Source of the DNA: JAFDXJ01 sp039811225
GTDB taxonomy: Bacteria; Bacteroidota; Bacteroidia; Chitinophagales; Chitinophagaceae
NCBI GenBank assembly: GCA_039811225.1
Contig: JBDHYG010000023.1
Span: forward strand, 1-33,865
DNA length: 33,865 nt
Reading direction: 5' to 3'
Position 1 is the first letter of the stretch. Each line of letters begins with the position of its first letter. The notes below the pieces were generated by a model. That model was not told the origin of the DNA, did no database searches, and saw nothing but the letters and a program-made list of their open reading frames with translations. Of the stretch, positions 1-7,875 are shown one piece after another. A program made the position numbers and the translations under genes.

Positions 1-248
1 CGTCCATTCAAGGCGGGTGTGGTAATGATGTGTTTTATTCATGAAAATGTTTTACAAACGAATGAATCGAAATGAATCAATTTTCAATTTCAAAAGTATG
101 TATTTGAGCAAATAACTATTTTCAGATAACCTATATTTTTTATTTACAATTGCTGGTTATAGTGAGTTAGTGATTACTGAAATAAAAATAGGAAGATGAT
201 TATACTGAGTACAGAGACATTTACTGTTAAATACCTAATTTTATAAAG
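1..248. other. Non-coding left edge
   Basis: No reading frame that looks coding is visible here. The stretch is AT-rich. It contains a 14-bp inverted repeat at 101-114 (TATTTG-AG-CAAATA), which could be a protein-binding site for a gene lying outside the window to the left. I cannot see a clear TAnnTTTG promoter element for the downstream HXXEE gene. Confidence 0.4.
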
Positions 249-878
249 ATGCATTTCCTCCGCACACATTGGGTTGATCTCGGCGCTGTACTGGCTGTAG
301 GGCTTTTAGGGTATTTGTTTACACATCCCGGATTGCCTCTCTTGCAAAAAATTTTGTGGTGGAGCCTGGTTGGTTTATTTTTTCACCAGTTGGAAGAGTA
401 TAGGGTAGTGGGGACTTTTCCCGGGATGGTAAATAAAATTGTGTTTAAAAGTGATTGCCCCGACAGGTATCCTCTGAATACGAATACAGCTCTCATCATC
501 AATGTGGGTATTGGCTGGACAAGTTATTTTTTAGCGGCGTTATTTTATCGGCAAGCACTATGGCTGGGCATCGCGACTATGCTGGTGTCCCTGGGAAATA
601 TAGTGGCCCATACCATTGTTTTTAATAGCAGGGGGAAACGATGGTATAATGCCGGCATGTTTACCTGCTGGTTGTGTTTTGCCCCCTGCCTTTATTTCTT
701 CTGCAAAGAAATGATACTAACGGGTATCGCATCTACACTTGATTTTATCATAGGCATCCCACTGGGCATTTTTTTTAATGTAGGGGGCATTTTCGGCCTG
801 ATCAATTTATTGGCTGATAGACAAACGAAATTCATTTTTGATCAGCGTAATCTTTTACCCGGGGATCGTAAGAAATAA
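249..878 (+). CDS. HXXEE domain-containing membrane protein
   Basis: The family name comes from the motif seen here as H46-Q-L-E49-E50, near the end of the second hydrophobic segment. The 209-residue protein has about five to six hydrophobic stretches, with a conserved-looking His-Thr-Ile-Val-Phe-Asn stretch near residue 120 that could add a second polar cluster inside the membrane. The biochemical role of HXXEE proteins is not established; the buried His and Glu residues suggest an integral membrane enzyme or metal site (inference). The start is the first ATG after an AT-rich leader with no Shine-Dalgarno sequence. It converges on the di-haem cytochrome gene, with only a short gap between them, so it is not part of that operon. 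Identity as an HXXEE protein is fairly sure; function is unknown. Confidence 0.85.
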   Translation: MHFLRTHWVDLGAVLAVGLLGYLFTHPGLPLLQKILWWSLVGLFFHQLEEYRVVGTFPGMVNKIVFKSDCPDRYPLNTNTALIINVGIGWTSYFLAALFYRQALWLGIATMLVSLGNIVAHTIVFNSRGKRWYNAGMFTCWLCFAPCLYFFCKEMILTGIASTLDFIIGIPLGIFFNVGGIFGLINLLADRQTKFIFDQRNLLPGDRKK

Positions 879-893
879 TTCGAACCTAATTTT

Positions 894-2276
894 TTATAAA
901 GATTCCAGGTATTTAATCAATGCATTTCTTTCATCTGCGGTCATATTCACTACCTGGTCTTTTGCATTTTCTGCTTCGCCACCATGCCATAATACCGCTT
1001 CCATCAGGTTGCGTGCCCGGCCATCATGTAAAAAATTACTATGGCCATTGACAATTTGTGTTAGCCCGATGCCCCATAATGGCGGTGTTCGCCATTCATT
1101 TCCATTGGCTAAAAAATCAGGCCGGTTATCGGCCAGGTCGGGCCCCATATCATGCAACAACAAATCCGTAAAGGGATGTATCAATTGATTACTAATAGCC
1201 GGGAAAGCTACATTTACCCCTGTACGCAAATCAGGGATATGACATTTGGCACAACCGGCATTGGTAAATAATTGTTTCCCTTGTACTATGATAGGATCTG
1301 TAGCGTTCCGGCGTACTGGCACCGCCAATGTTTTGATATAAAATTCCACACTATACAGGAGGCTGTCTGAAATTTCAACTTCATCATTGCGGTGATCATA
1401 TTGTGGTTGGCCAAAACTGCTTTCCTGCGGAAAAAGAAATGAAGTAATTCCAATATCCCCGTTATAGGCGGCAGCTACTTGTTGTAAAATATTTGGCTGA
1501 TTGGCCTTCCAGCCAAATCGCCCTAAGCTTGTTTTATTATTCATTACATCCCACACATAATTGGCGCGGCCACTTATGCCATCTTTGTTCGCATCATTCT
1601 CATCAGCCAGGGAAAGAATAGTCGCATCACTCACCGCTTCCAACAAACCCAAACCAAAAACAGGAGGCGCTACCCGGGGTGACAGCATCACATTTGCCGG
1701 CATTGCTGTATAAGCATTCACAATGCTATAAGAGGGTTTGCGTAACGTATAGGGTGTACCATCTTTGAAATACCGGGTAATCTCAGTATATACAATATTT
1801 ACATCCGCTTCTTTGGTCACACCAAGTATCCCACGATTTTGCAATTGATCACCATATCCCGGTACCGGATTCGGGCCACCATGCAGGTCCTGCCCGGGAA
1901 TACTTACGCGGAATAAAATAGATGCCGCTAATTCACCCTGGTCGGGCACTTTACCACGGCCGTCTGCAATGTGGCAGGATATACAGGAAACATTATTGAA
2001 AATGGGGCCAAGACCCGGGTTGATAGGCGCCGGGGCTGATACAAAAGTTTGTTCAAATTGTAAGTCTCCAATTTCATGCACACGTTCCAGGTCTTCACTC
2101 ATCACCGGAAATGGATGTCCATACGCTCCACTGCCCCCATCAAAAACAGTTTGCTGACCGCCACTCAGCCATTCACTATCCGGGTTGGAAAAACCGGCAT
2201 CATACTTTTGGCAGGCGATTACAAAACTGCCAAGTAAAAAAGAAATAACTATAAAGACAATATATGTTCTTCTCAT
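894..2276 (-). CDS. Di-haem c-type cytochrome lipoprotein (DUF1111 / thiol oxidoreductase-like)
   Basis: The 460-residue protein has a short hydrophobic leader ending in a lipobox-like V-I-A-C (Cys22), so it is probably a lipoprotein outside the inner membrane. Two haem c attachment motifs are visible: C98-I-S-C101-H102 and C342-A-K-C345-H346. Length and motif spacing match the di-haem family annotated as DUF1111 or 'thiol oxidoreductase', which is related to MauG-like di-haem peroxidases. In other bacteria such proteins are encoded beside imelysin-like proteins in iron-regulated loci. Here it is the last gene of a four-gene operon, about 20 bp after the imelysin gene. I chose the ATG at 2276 over an in-frame TTG two codons upstream. 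Likely role: electron transfer or redox change of iron at the cell envelope (inference); the exact reaction is unknown. Confidence 0.9.
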   Translation of the reverse strand: MRRTYIVFIVISFLLGSFVIACQKYDAGFSNPDSEWLSGGQQTVFDGGSGAYGHPFPVMSEDLERVHEIGDLQFEQTFVSAPAPINPGLGPIFNNVSCISCHIADGRGKVPDQGELAASILFRVSIPGQDLHGGPNPVPGYGDQLQNRGILGVTKEADVNIVYTEITRYFKDGTPYTLRKPSYSIVNAYTAMPANVMLSPRVAPPVFGLGLLEAVSDATILSLADENDANKDGISGRANYVWDVMNNKTSLGRFGWKANQPNILQQVAAAYNGDIGITSFLFPQESSFGQPQYDHRNDEVEISDSLLYSVEFYIKTLAVPVRRNATDPIIVQGKQLFTNAGCAKCHIPDLRTGVNVAFPAISNQLIHPFTDLLLHDMGPDLADNRPDFLANGNEWRTPPLWGIGLTQIVNGHSNFLHDGRARNLMEAVLWHGGEAENAKDQVVNMTADERNALIKYLESL

Positions 2277-2299
2277 TATCAAATCCGCGTTTTCAAAAT

Positions 2300-3376
2300 T
2301 TATCCTCCATACTGTAAGACAAAGGACATTAAATCATTGTCGAGAATTTTTGCCAGGGCATTGATTTTTGTCATGGCATTTAATACCTGCGTTTGTTGGG
2401 TGAGAATCGCTTCGCCAAAAGGCACGGTGATGGCATTTAAAGAGGCTATGGCAGCTGCATGTGCTGTTTTAATTTGATTGTCTAAAGAAAGATTATACTG
2501 CCGTACCAGGTCTTCCAGGCCTTTGCCATCTTGTGAAAATTTTCCCTGGTACATAGCCATGATGCCATTAATATTATTGGTGAAATCAGTAATGGAATTT
2601 TTGGAGAAGGGGCTTTCTTCAAGACTGGGATCCTGCAAATCAAAAGGATCTTTCATTTTACCATTGGCTACTTCATCACAAATTCCGGACATACCGTTTA
2701 CAATTTCTTTAAAAGCATCCAACCTGGCAGGATACGCATTGGAGCCATTACCGGCATTGGCTAACTGGGCAGCATATCCGTTTTGCCAGCTATCCCGTAC
2801 ACTTTTGCAAAGTGTGTTGAGATTCGTGGCCAGCCCGGATAAATATTCTTTTTCCCTGTCTGTAAATGCAGATGCCTGCTTATCGCCATTTTGTCCCCAC
2901 AATAAATATTCTATCGGGTGAAAACCTTTTAAGGCATCATCCAGGCTATTGATATAGGCTTCATTCAATGTATTAGAGGTGGACAGGATACTATCCAATG
3001 CATTAAAATCTACCGGCCAGGTATCAATACGCGGATCGATATTGTCGGTACTTACCGGACCAAAAAGCCAGGCTTCGGATTGTTCCCAGGTAACCCGGAT
3101 ATCTTTCCAAATCTGCTGGCAGGTAGCCAGGTTTGCATCGGTGGTGGTAGTATTCAGGGTTGCAACGGCCGTCAACAATTGCTGTGATTTATCTACCATA
3201 TCCTGGTAGGAGGCCAGGCAAACATGATTTGCTGTATTGTTTAAAATATCTGTTTTCAGCTGATTGATATCCACGTTATCATTGATTGATTTCGTGCAGG
3301 CACTAAAAGTCAGCAAAACAGTTAATGCTATGAAGCATGTTTTTAAATTGTTTTTTCTATGCATGTGTTTGTTCAT
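2300..3376 (-). CDS. Imelysin-like (insulin-cleaving metalloproteinase-fold) lipoprotein
   Basis: The 358-residue protein begins with a lipoprotein signal ending in F-S-A-C27. It carries the imelysin-family motif GxHxxE as G151-F-H153-P-I-E156, followed by Y-L-L-W-G, and the conserved W-P-V-D-F segment near residue 120. Imelysin-like proteins (IrpA, and the M75 domain of EfeO) are alpha-helical envelope proteins tied to iron uptake, and the GxHxxE motif is thought to bind metal. This one lies one base after the Rieske gene stop and about 20 bp before the di-haem cytochrome gene, so the three are surely co-transcribed. An internal Met at codon 5 is an alternative start. The family assignment is secure; iron binding is inferred from the family. 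Confidence 0.93.
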   Translation of the reverse strand: MNKHMHRKNNLKTCFIALTVLLTFSACTKSINDNVDINQLKTDILNNTANHVCLASYQDMVDKSQQLLTAVATLNTTTTDANLATCQQIWKDIRVTWEQSEAWLFGPVSTDNIDPRIDTWPVDFNALDSILSTSNTLNEAYINSLDDALKGFHPIEYLLWGQNGDKQASAFTDREKEYLSGLATNLNTLCKSVRDSWQNGYAAQLANAGNGSNAYPARLDAFKEIVNGMSGICDEVANGKMKDPFDLQDPSLEESPFSKNSITDFTNNINGIMAMYQGKFSQDGKGLEDLVRQYNLSLDNQIKTAHAAAIASLNAITVPFGEAILTQQTQVLNAMTKINALAKILDNDLMSFVLQYGG

Positions 3377-3377
3377 T

Positions 3378-3803
3378 TTATGTTAGGTGTATGATTATAT
3401 TCGAATTGATTACTTCTGTTTTAAATTGTTGCAACGCCCTGGTAGCGGGGGATTTCAATACATTTCCATTCATGTCAAATTCACTTCCATGCACATTGCA
3501 ATGAATTTTATTTTTTGCCACTACCAGGCCATAACCCTCATGTGTACATTTCATGAGCAGGGCCTTGTAGCTATTATTTTCCTTTACCAGTAAAATATCA
3601 TTTTCCAACTGCGGGTTTCTGAGTAATAATAAATTTGTATTTTGTTCTGTAAACTTTGCCAGTGGCACAACAAAGCTTTTATTATTGGCCACCGCATTAA
3701 ATACTGGAAGCGCCGTGCTGCAACCTTCCAATAACATACCCAGCCCTACCAGGCCCATACAGGCTGTACAACCTTTTACAATAAAATCCCGCCTCGTAGT
3801 CAT
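3378..3803 (-). CDS. Tat-exported Rieske [2Fe-2S] lipoprotein
   Basis: The 141-residue protein starts with a twin-arginine signal, T3-R4-R5-D-F-I-V-K, followed by a hydrophobic stretch and a lipobox L-L-E-G-C28. It is therefore likely folded in the cytoplasm with its cluster, exported by Tat and lipidated. Rieske ligands are visible as C86-T-H88 and C102-N-V-H105, with 13 residues between H88 and C102, a short inter-ligand loop. The signal also contains an unusual C12-T-A-C15 pair. Rieske proteins pass single electrons, so here it may feed or drain the di-haem cytochrome of the same operon (inference). It follows the porin gene by about 70-odd bases and nearly touches the imelysin gene. It is too small to carry an oxygenase catalytic domain. 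Confidence 0.92.
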   Translation of the reverse strand: MTTRRDFIVKGCTACMGLVGLGMLLEGCSTALPVFNAVANNKSFVVPLAKFTEQNTNLLLLRNPQLENDILLVKENNSYKALLMKCTHEGYGLVVAKNKIHCNVHGSEFDMNGNVLKSPATRALQQFKTEVINSNIIIHLT

Positions 3804-3870
3804 TGTGTCCTTTTATTAATTTTTTTTACAGGTAGTTACATTTCATTTCCGCGTCTAAAAACCGGCCACT

Positions 3871-5121
3871 TTAAAAATTATAGGCCACCCCCAGGTTTAT
3901 AAAACCATTGCTTTTATAATAAGGAATTTGCTGCGGAAATGGAGTGATGATCAAAGCCGGATTAGGCTCACCGGTGATACGTTGAACATAATCCAATTTA
4001 ACCGCTACACTACTTACCGGTTTATAGGTCAGTCCCGCTACAATATATTGTTGCTTATTGGCATCATTCTGTACACCGTTAAATGGAATAGTAGCGCTTA
4101 AGTTCATGTACTCATATCGTCCAAAAGCAATGAGTGATTTTTGTGATGCATATTTTTTATGAAAAAAATCATAGCCGGCTTCTGCATACCCCCCATATAA
4201 AGATTCCGGTGTATTGTTAGCATATGCCCGGTTAATAGCGGCTGCTTCTGATATATGGATATAAGCAAATATGGCGCGCAGGTTCCAGCCATTATTACTG
4301 TATTGACCATTCATTTCGCCGAGTACTACCGGGTTGCCAAAAGGGCCACTATTCAATAATAAGCTATCAGCCACTCTTTTCTCTAAAGCTGTGGAGCCTC
4401 CGATATACCCGGAAGCCTGCAACCGGAAATTATTGATATAATATAAAACTGATGCGGAAAGGCCCAGGTTCAATCCGGCTGCTTTCGAACCAAACTGCCT
4501 GCCATCTTTAATGCCGGAACCATTGGTAAAAGCTGCAGAGTTTAGGCCATTGGTCAAGGCTACACTATAGTTGAGGCCGGGTACCCGGGCAACACTGCCA
4601 TAATAGCCCACACCTATTTCCCGCCACACTGCCGGTATCACCAGTTGTTCAGCAAAAGGACGATCCACCCCATTGAAAGTTGAGGGCAAATGATTTTCAT
4701 TCAGGTAACCAATCCGGGGAATAAATAAACCGGCAACAATATAATTAGCCGGATTTTTTAAATTGAATTTTATAAATGCCTGTTCCATGGCAATACTTCC
4801 TTTCCCGCTTTCTCCTTCATCACCGCCACTGCCGGTAACCAGTGCATTTTCCAATTCCATCTCTGTGAATAAAGAAATTTTATTACTGAATTTATGCCCT
4901 ACAAAAAGGACTACACGTTCCAGGCTGGCTTCAGCCGTTTTTCGTTTTGTATTCAGGCTGTAACGTGCTTCGCCATAACCGGAAATAAGGGTCGAATGGT
5001 TTTCGGAAATCAGGCCGGCATGTAGCGAATCTTCCGGTGTAAGGACCTGTGTATATGAGTTGGTATAGTAGAACGTGAAAATGCAGGTAAATAGAGATAT
5101 TAATAGTTTATAATGCTTCAT
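3871..5121 (-). CDS. Outer-membrane beta-barrel porin
   Basis: The 416-residue protein has an N-terminal signal peptide and then alternating amphipathic strands rich in Tyr, Gly and Asn, ending in the aromatic N-L-G-V-A-Y-N-F typical of outer-membrane barrels. The F-N-G-V-D-R-P-F block near residues 155-175 and the following W-R-E-x-G-V-G segment match porin-like proteins common in Bacteroidota, related to phosphate-selective porins O/P. It is the first gene of the operon with the Rieske, imelysin and di-haem proteins, so it may admit the substrate they act on (inference). The start is the ATG at 5121; the longer frame would need a TTG seven codons upstream. The substrate cannot be read from sequence. 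Confidence 0.87.
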   Translation of the reverse strand: MKHYKLLISLFTCIFTFYYTNSYTQVLTPEDSLHAGLISENHSTLISGYGEARYSLNTKRKTAEASLERVVLFVGHKFSNKISLFTEMELENALVTGSGGDEGESGKGSIAMEQAFIKFNLKNPANYIVAGLFIPRIGYLNENHLPSTFNGVDRPFAEQLVIPAVWREIGVGYYGSVARVPGLNYSVALTNGLNSAAFTNGSGIKDGRQFGSKAAGLNLGLSASVLYYINNFRLQASGYIGGSTALEKRVADSLLLNSGPFGNPVVLGEMNGQYSNNGWNLRAIFAYIHISEAAAINRAYANNTPESLYGGYAEAGYDFFHKKYASQKSLIAFGRYEYMNLSATIPFNGVQNDANKQQYIVAGLTYKPVSSVAVKLDYVQRITGEPNPALIITPFPQQIPYYKSNGFINLGVAYNF

Positions 5122-5173
5122 ACTGTGCTTGTAAAACTGCAAATGTGGTTATTGAAGCAAAATTTTATTTGCA

Positions 5174-5302
5174 ATATGAGGAATATTATTTCCGAAATAA
5201 GGAAATTACCAGCCGGAAGTGTATTGCATTTCAAGAAAATAACAAACAGGTTATTGTCTTAATTAGTTGTTTTGGAAAAATATTGAATACCTTGGAAATA
5301 TT
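5174..5302 (-). promoter_or_regulatory. Candidate AraC-type operator: two pairs of GGAA-type boxes
   Basis: The gap between the AraC-family gene and the porin contains four related boxes on the plus strand. They are GGAATATT at 5180, GGAAATT at 5201, GGAAAAATATT at 5274 and GGAAATATT at 5294. The members of each pair are about 20-21 bp apart, close to two helical turns, as is usual for direct-repeat AraC/XylS sites. The second pair also shares the preceding TT. Location upstream of the porin operon and next to a regulator gene supports the call, but the boxes are AT-rich and may partly be chance. Confidence 0.4.
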
Positions 5303-5333
5303 CTCTCTGCATTGAAAGAGGCGAAATGAAAAG

Positions 5334-6284
5334 CTATGAAACCATCTTAAACAATAATTCACAGGGTTTAAGGCCGGTATGTTTTTTAAATGCGGTAGAA
5401 AAATGTGAAATAGAAGAATAACCCAATAGTAACGACACTTCCGTTACACTCAGGCCTTTTTCATATAAAAGGTATTTGGCATGTTCCATGCGTTGATTCT
5501 GATAAAAGTCAAATATGGTCGTACCAAACATTTCCTTAAAGCCTTTTTTCAGGTAACATTCATTAATGGCAACTTTTTTACTCAGCTCTTTAATGGTAAT
5601 GGGTGTACCGATATGTTCAATCAGGATTTTTCGTGCCTGGATAATTTTTTTACTATCCGCTTCATTTGCCAGGAACTTACAATTGATTGTATCTATCGAT
5701 TTCTCACCGATCATACAATCCAGTGTATAGAGCATCAGTAAATGCGCTTGCGTATGAATAAAAATATGTTCCAGGCTATTGGGAAAATTTTGTTGCAACA
5801 AATTTTCCAGGATGATCCTTGATTTACTGCAAATGGGAATTAACTTGGTAAAAGAAGAGTTATGCGTGAAATTTAAAATATTTTCTGAAAGGGTCGGCTG
5901 CTTAGGTAGCGGTTTTACAAACTGGGAGAGATGTGCCGGGCTGAAACGAAAACTGAATACATCCACACTGTCTGCTTTTTCTTCGCATTTAACCATCAGG
6001 TTGGCCTTACACATAGCACAGGCTTTGTCCTGCAGATCACAATAAATATTCCCGGTTATACAAAATTTAAGTTCGAGATAATTGTTGGCGGCATTTGATT
6101 TTTCATAATGATAGACCAGCATGCCCATATCTTCAATATGCCATTGCGGTTTTTTCTCGTAACGGCTGATGGAATATTTCATAGAAGGCGCCAGCATAAT
6201 TTCCCGTTCCTGTATCAGGGACCATTGATCCTGTATGAAAGGTTGTTTATAAGCTAAGGCTAATATATCCGGGGGATGATGCAT
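5334..6284 (-). CDS. AraC-family transcriptional regulator with N-terminal cysteine cluster
   Basis: The C-terminal third (about residues 215-316) is an AraC-type double helix-turn-helix: the first helix pair covers I-K-E-L-S-K-K-V-A-I-N, the second S-V-T-E-V-S-L-L-L-G-Y, followed by H-F-S-x-x-F-K-K-x-x-G. The N-terminal half is a sensor domain of unknown ligand with a dense set of cysteines at residues 75, 82, 89, 92 and 100 (C-x6-C-x2-C-x7-C after C75), which suggests metal or Fe-S binding (inference). The gene sits just upstream of, and in the same direction as, the porin-Rieske-imelysin-di-haem operon, so it is the obvious candidate regulator. I used the ATG at 6284; the longer frame needs a TTG and would overlap a TAAATTTG promoter box. 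Confidence 0.9.
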   Translation of the reverse strand: MHHPPDILALAYKQPFIQDQWSLIQEREIMLAPSMKYSISRYEKKPQWHIEDMGMLVYHYEKSNAANNYLELKFCITGNIYCDLQDKACAMCKANLMVKCEEKADSVDVFSFRFSPAHLSQFVKPLPKQPTLSENILNFTHNSSFTKLIPICSKSRIILENLLQQNFPNSLEHIFIHTQAHLLMLYTLDCMIGEKSIDTINCKFLANEADSKKIIQARKILIEHIGTPITIKELSKKVAINECYLKKGFKEMFGTTIFDFYQNQRMEHAKYLLYEKGLSVTEVSLLLGYSSISHFSTAFKKHTGLKPCELLFKMVS

Positions 6285-6293
6285 AAAGAGTGG

Positions 6294-6301
6294 CAAATTT
6301 A
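6294..6301 (-). promoter_or_regulatory. Bacteroidota -7 element before the AraC-family gene
   Basis: On the minus strand this reads TAAATTTG, a full match to the TAnnTTTG -7 consensus of Bacteroidota. It ends about ten bases before the ATG at 6284, giving a very short leader and supporting that start. A TTTT rather than TTTG sits at the -33 position. Confidence 0.5.
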
Positions 6302-6527
6302 CAATAGATAAATGGATAAGAAAAGTGTTTACCGGATTAGTCAGTAATTTGCCTGATTTAATTCAATAAGTTGCCAATTATAAGAGCCGCCTATCCTTAA
6401 AGAAACTGCCAATAGTACAGAAAAGAAATGTTCCGTTTGATGGTATTTTCCGGGTTCATTGATTGGTCATTTTCCCCGGTAAGAATGAAAATGAATTTGC
6501 CTGTTTCGTTGAAAGAACGATTGGTGC

Positions 6528-6556
6528 AAAAAAAACCCGGCATTAGCCGGGCTTTT
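6528..6556 (-). terminator. Rho-independent terminator after the thioredoxin-fold gene
   Basis: The stem CCCGGC / GCCGGG (6536-6541 and 6546-6551) has a four-base loop and, read on the minus strand, is followed by eight T. It lies about 20 bp after the stop of the thioredoxin-like gene. A shorter T run on the other side could let it act weakly in the plus direction too. Confidence 0.85.
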
Positions 6557-6574
6557 AAATATAATATCAATAAA

Positions 6575-7810
6575 CTAATTCCAGGTTTTTTCTCCATTTT
6601 TCATTTTATCTAAAGTTTCCTGCAAACTTTGTTTATCACTATCGGATGCCAGGGACAATGCTTTTTCTTCCCAGGTAATGGCTTCATCTTTTTTACCCAA
6701 TTTGTACAGGATATTGGCATAGGTATCCATAAACAATGGGTTTTGATTTTCCGCAAAACTCCGTTTGCTCCACTCCAACGCTTCAGTTACACAAGTCATA
6801 TCATCGCAATTCTCAAAAACCGTCCAGGCGTAACTGTTCAGTTCTTCCGGGCTTACAGTGGCACCATATTTTTTCATATAATCCACGATGGCCGGTTCAA
6901 AACTTTTCCAGTCTTTGGCAAAATATTGGAAATAAATAACCTTTCCTTTTGCCAGTACTTCATCAGATTGTTTGGGGTATTTTGTTTTCAAGTCATTGGC
7001 AATGGCTGTCCAGTCTGGTTTTTCTTCTTTGTTGCGCGGTAATTTACGGATCACTTCCTCATTCAAAATAATATCTTGGAGGATACCGTTAGCAACACCT
7101 TTACCCAATACCGCATCCACTTTGTCTTCATTGTTCAGCATGATCTCAAATCCTTTATCCTTGCTGCTTTGTGTAAATTTTTTAATGAAATCCAGGTTAC
7201 CCGGGGTAAAATAATTGGATTGGGTAGCCAAATAATCTTTGGATACTTTATTGGCTGTTTCCATATCATAAGCATCCAATGCAGCTAATGATAAAGCTCG
7301 CAGGAAACCACTGTCTTTTTGCCCCTGCTCATACTTTGCCACCAAGGTATAATATTGTTTCTCCGGATTCAGCGCATTCTCTGCTTTCGTAATGAATTCT
7401 TCTGCCGGGCTGGAACCTACGGCACGATGCACAATTTTACCATCCGGTGAAAAATACAGGTAAGTAGGATAGGCCATGATCTTATAATCTTTGGCAATAT
7501 CATGACCGGCCTGGTACCAGCTTTTGACAAAATCATTATCATTGTCTGTCGTGTCAAGTTGCACTGCTACTGAAATGAAATTTTTATTAATGACATCACC
7601 CACTTTTTCCTGCGGGAAAATATTTGCACTCATATATTTACAGGGCCCGCACCAGGTGGTGAAGCAATCCATAAAAATATATTTGTTTTCAGCTTTGGCT
7701 TTTGCTTTCACTTGTTCCCAACTCATGCCATGCACGAATTGTATCCCTTTATCCTGTGCGAATAAAAATACCGGCGCTGCAACAAGGAAGGACAAAATAA
7801 ATTTTTTCAT
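6575..7810 (-). CDS. Thioredoxin-fold protein with C-terminal TPR-like region
   Basis: The 411-residue protein has a signal peptide (residues 1-18, ending L-F-A-Q) and then a thioredoxin domain with the active site W53-C54-G-P-C57-K58. The C-x-x-C and the following Y-M-S-x-N-I-F segment match the DUF255/thioredoxin_7-like periplasmic proteins of Bacteroidota. The middle is helical, and residues around 345-405 look like TPR helices (N-I-L-Y-K-L-G-K-K-D-E-A). It is probably a periplasmic disulfide oxidoreductase or reductase; the partner protein is unknown. It forms a single-gene unit: a promoter-like box lies upstream and a strong terminator follows. No neighbouring cytochrome biogenesis genes are seen. 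Confidence 0.88.
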   Translation of the reverse strand: MKKFILSFLVAAPVFLFAQDKGIQFVHGMSWEQVKAKAKAENKYIFMDCFTTWCGPCKYMSANIFPQEKVGDVINKNFISVAVQLDTTDNDNDFVKSWYQAGHDIAKDYKIMAYPTYLYFSPDGKIVHRAVGSSPAEEFITKAENALNPEKQYYTLVAKYEQGQKDSGFLRALSLAALDAYDMETANKVSKDYLATQSNYFTPGNLDFIKKFTQSSKDKGFEIMLNNEDKVDAVLGKGVANGILQDIILNEEVIRKLPRNKEEKPDWTAIANDLKTKYPKQSDEVLAKGKVIYFQYFAKDWKSFEPAIVDYMKKYGATVSPEELNSYAWTVFENCDDMTCVTEALEWSKRSFAENQNPLFMDTYANILYKLGKKDEAITWEEKALSLASDSDKQSLQETLDKMKNGEKTWN

Positions 7811-7842
7811 ACTTGTTTTTTAATTTAATAATTGTTTGTACG

Positions 7843-7850
7843 CGAAATTA
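7843..7850 (-). promoter_or_regulatory. Possible -7 element of the thioredoxin-fold gene
   Basis: Reads TAATTTCG on the minus strand, seven of eight positions of TAnnTTTG, about 33 bp before the start codon. No clear -33 TTTG was found. Confidence 0.35.
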
Positions 7851-7875
7851 CTTTTTCATCTGTTAAGAAAAACTA

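Noticed and set aside
101..114. TTGAGCAA palindrome shared with 33547-33554 as a possible regulon site
   Set aside because: An octamer is expected about once per strand pair in a window of this size, so two copies at unrelated places are not convincing.
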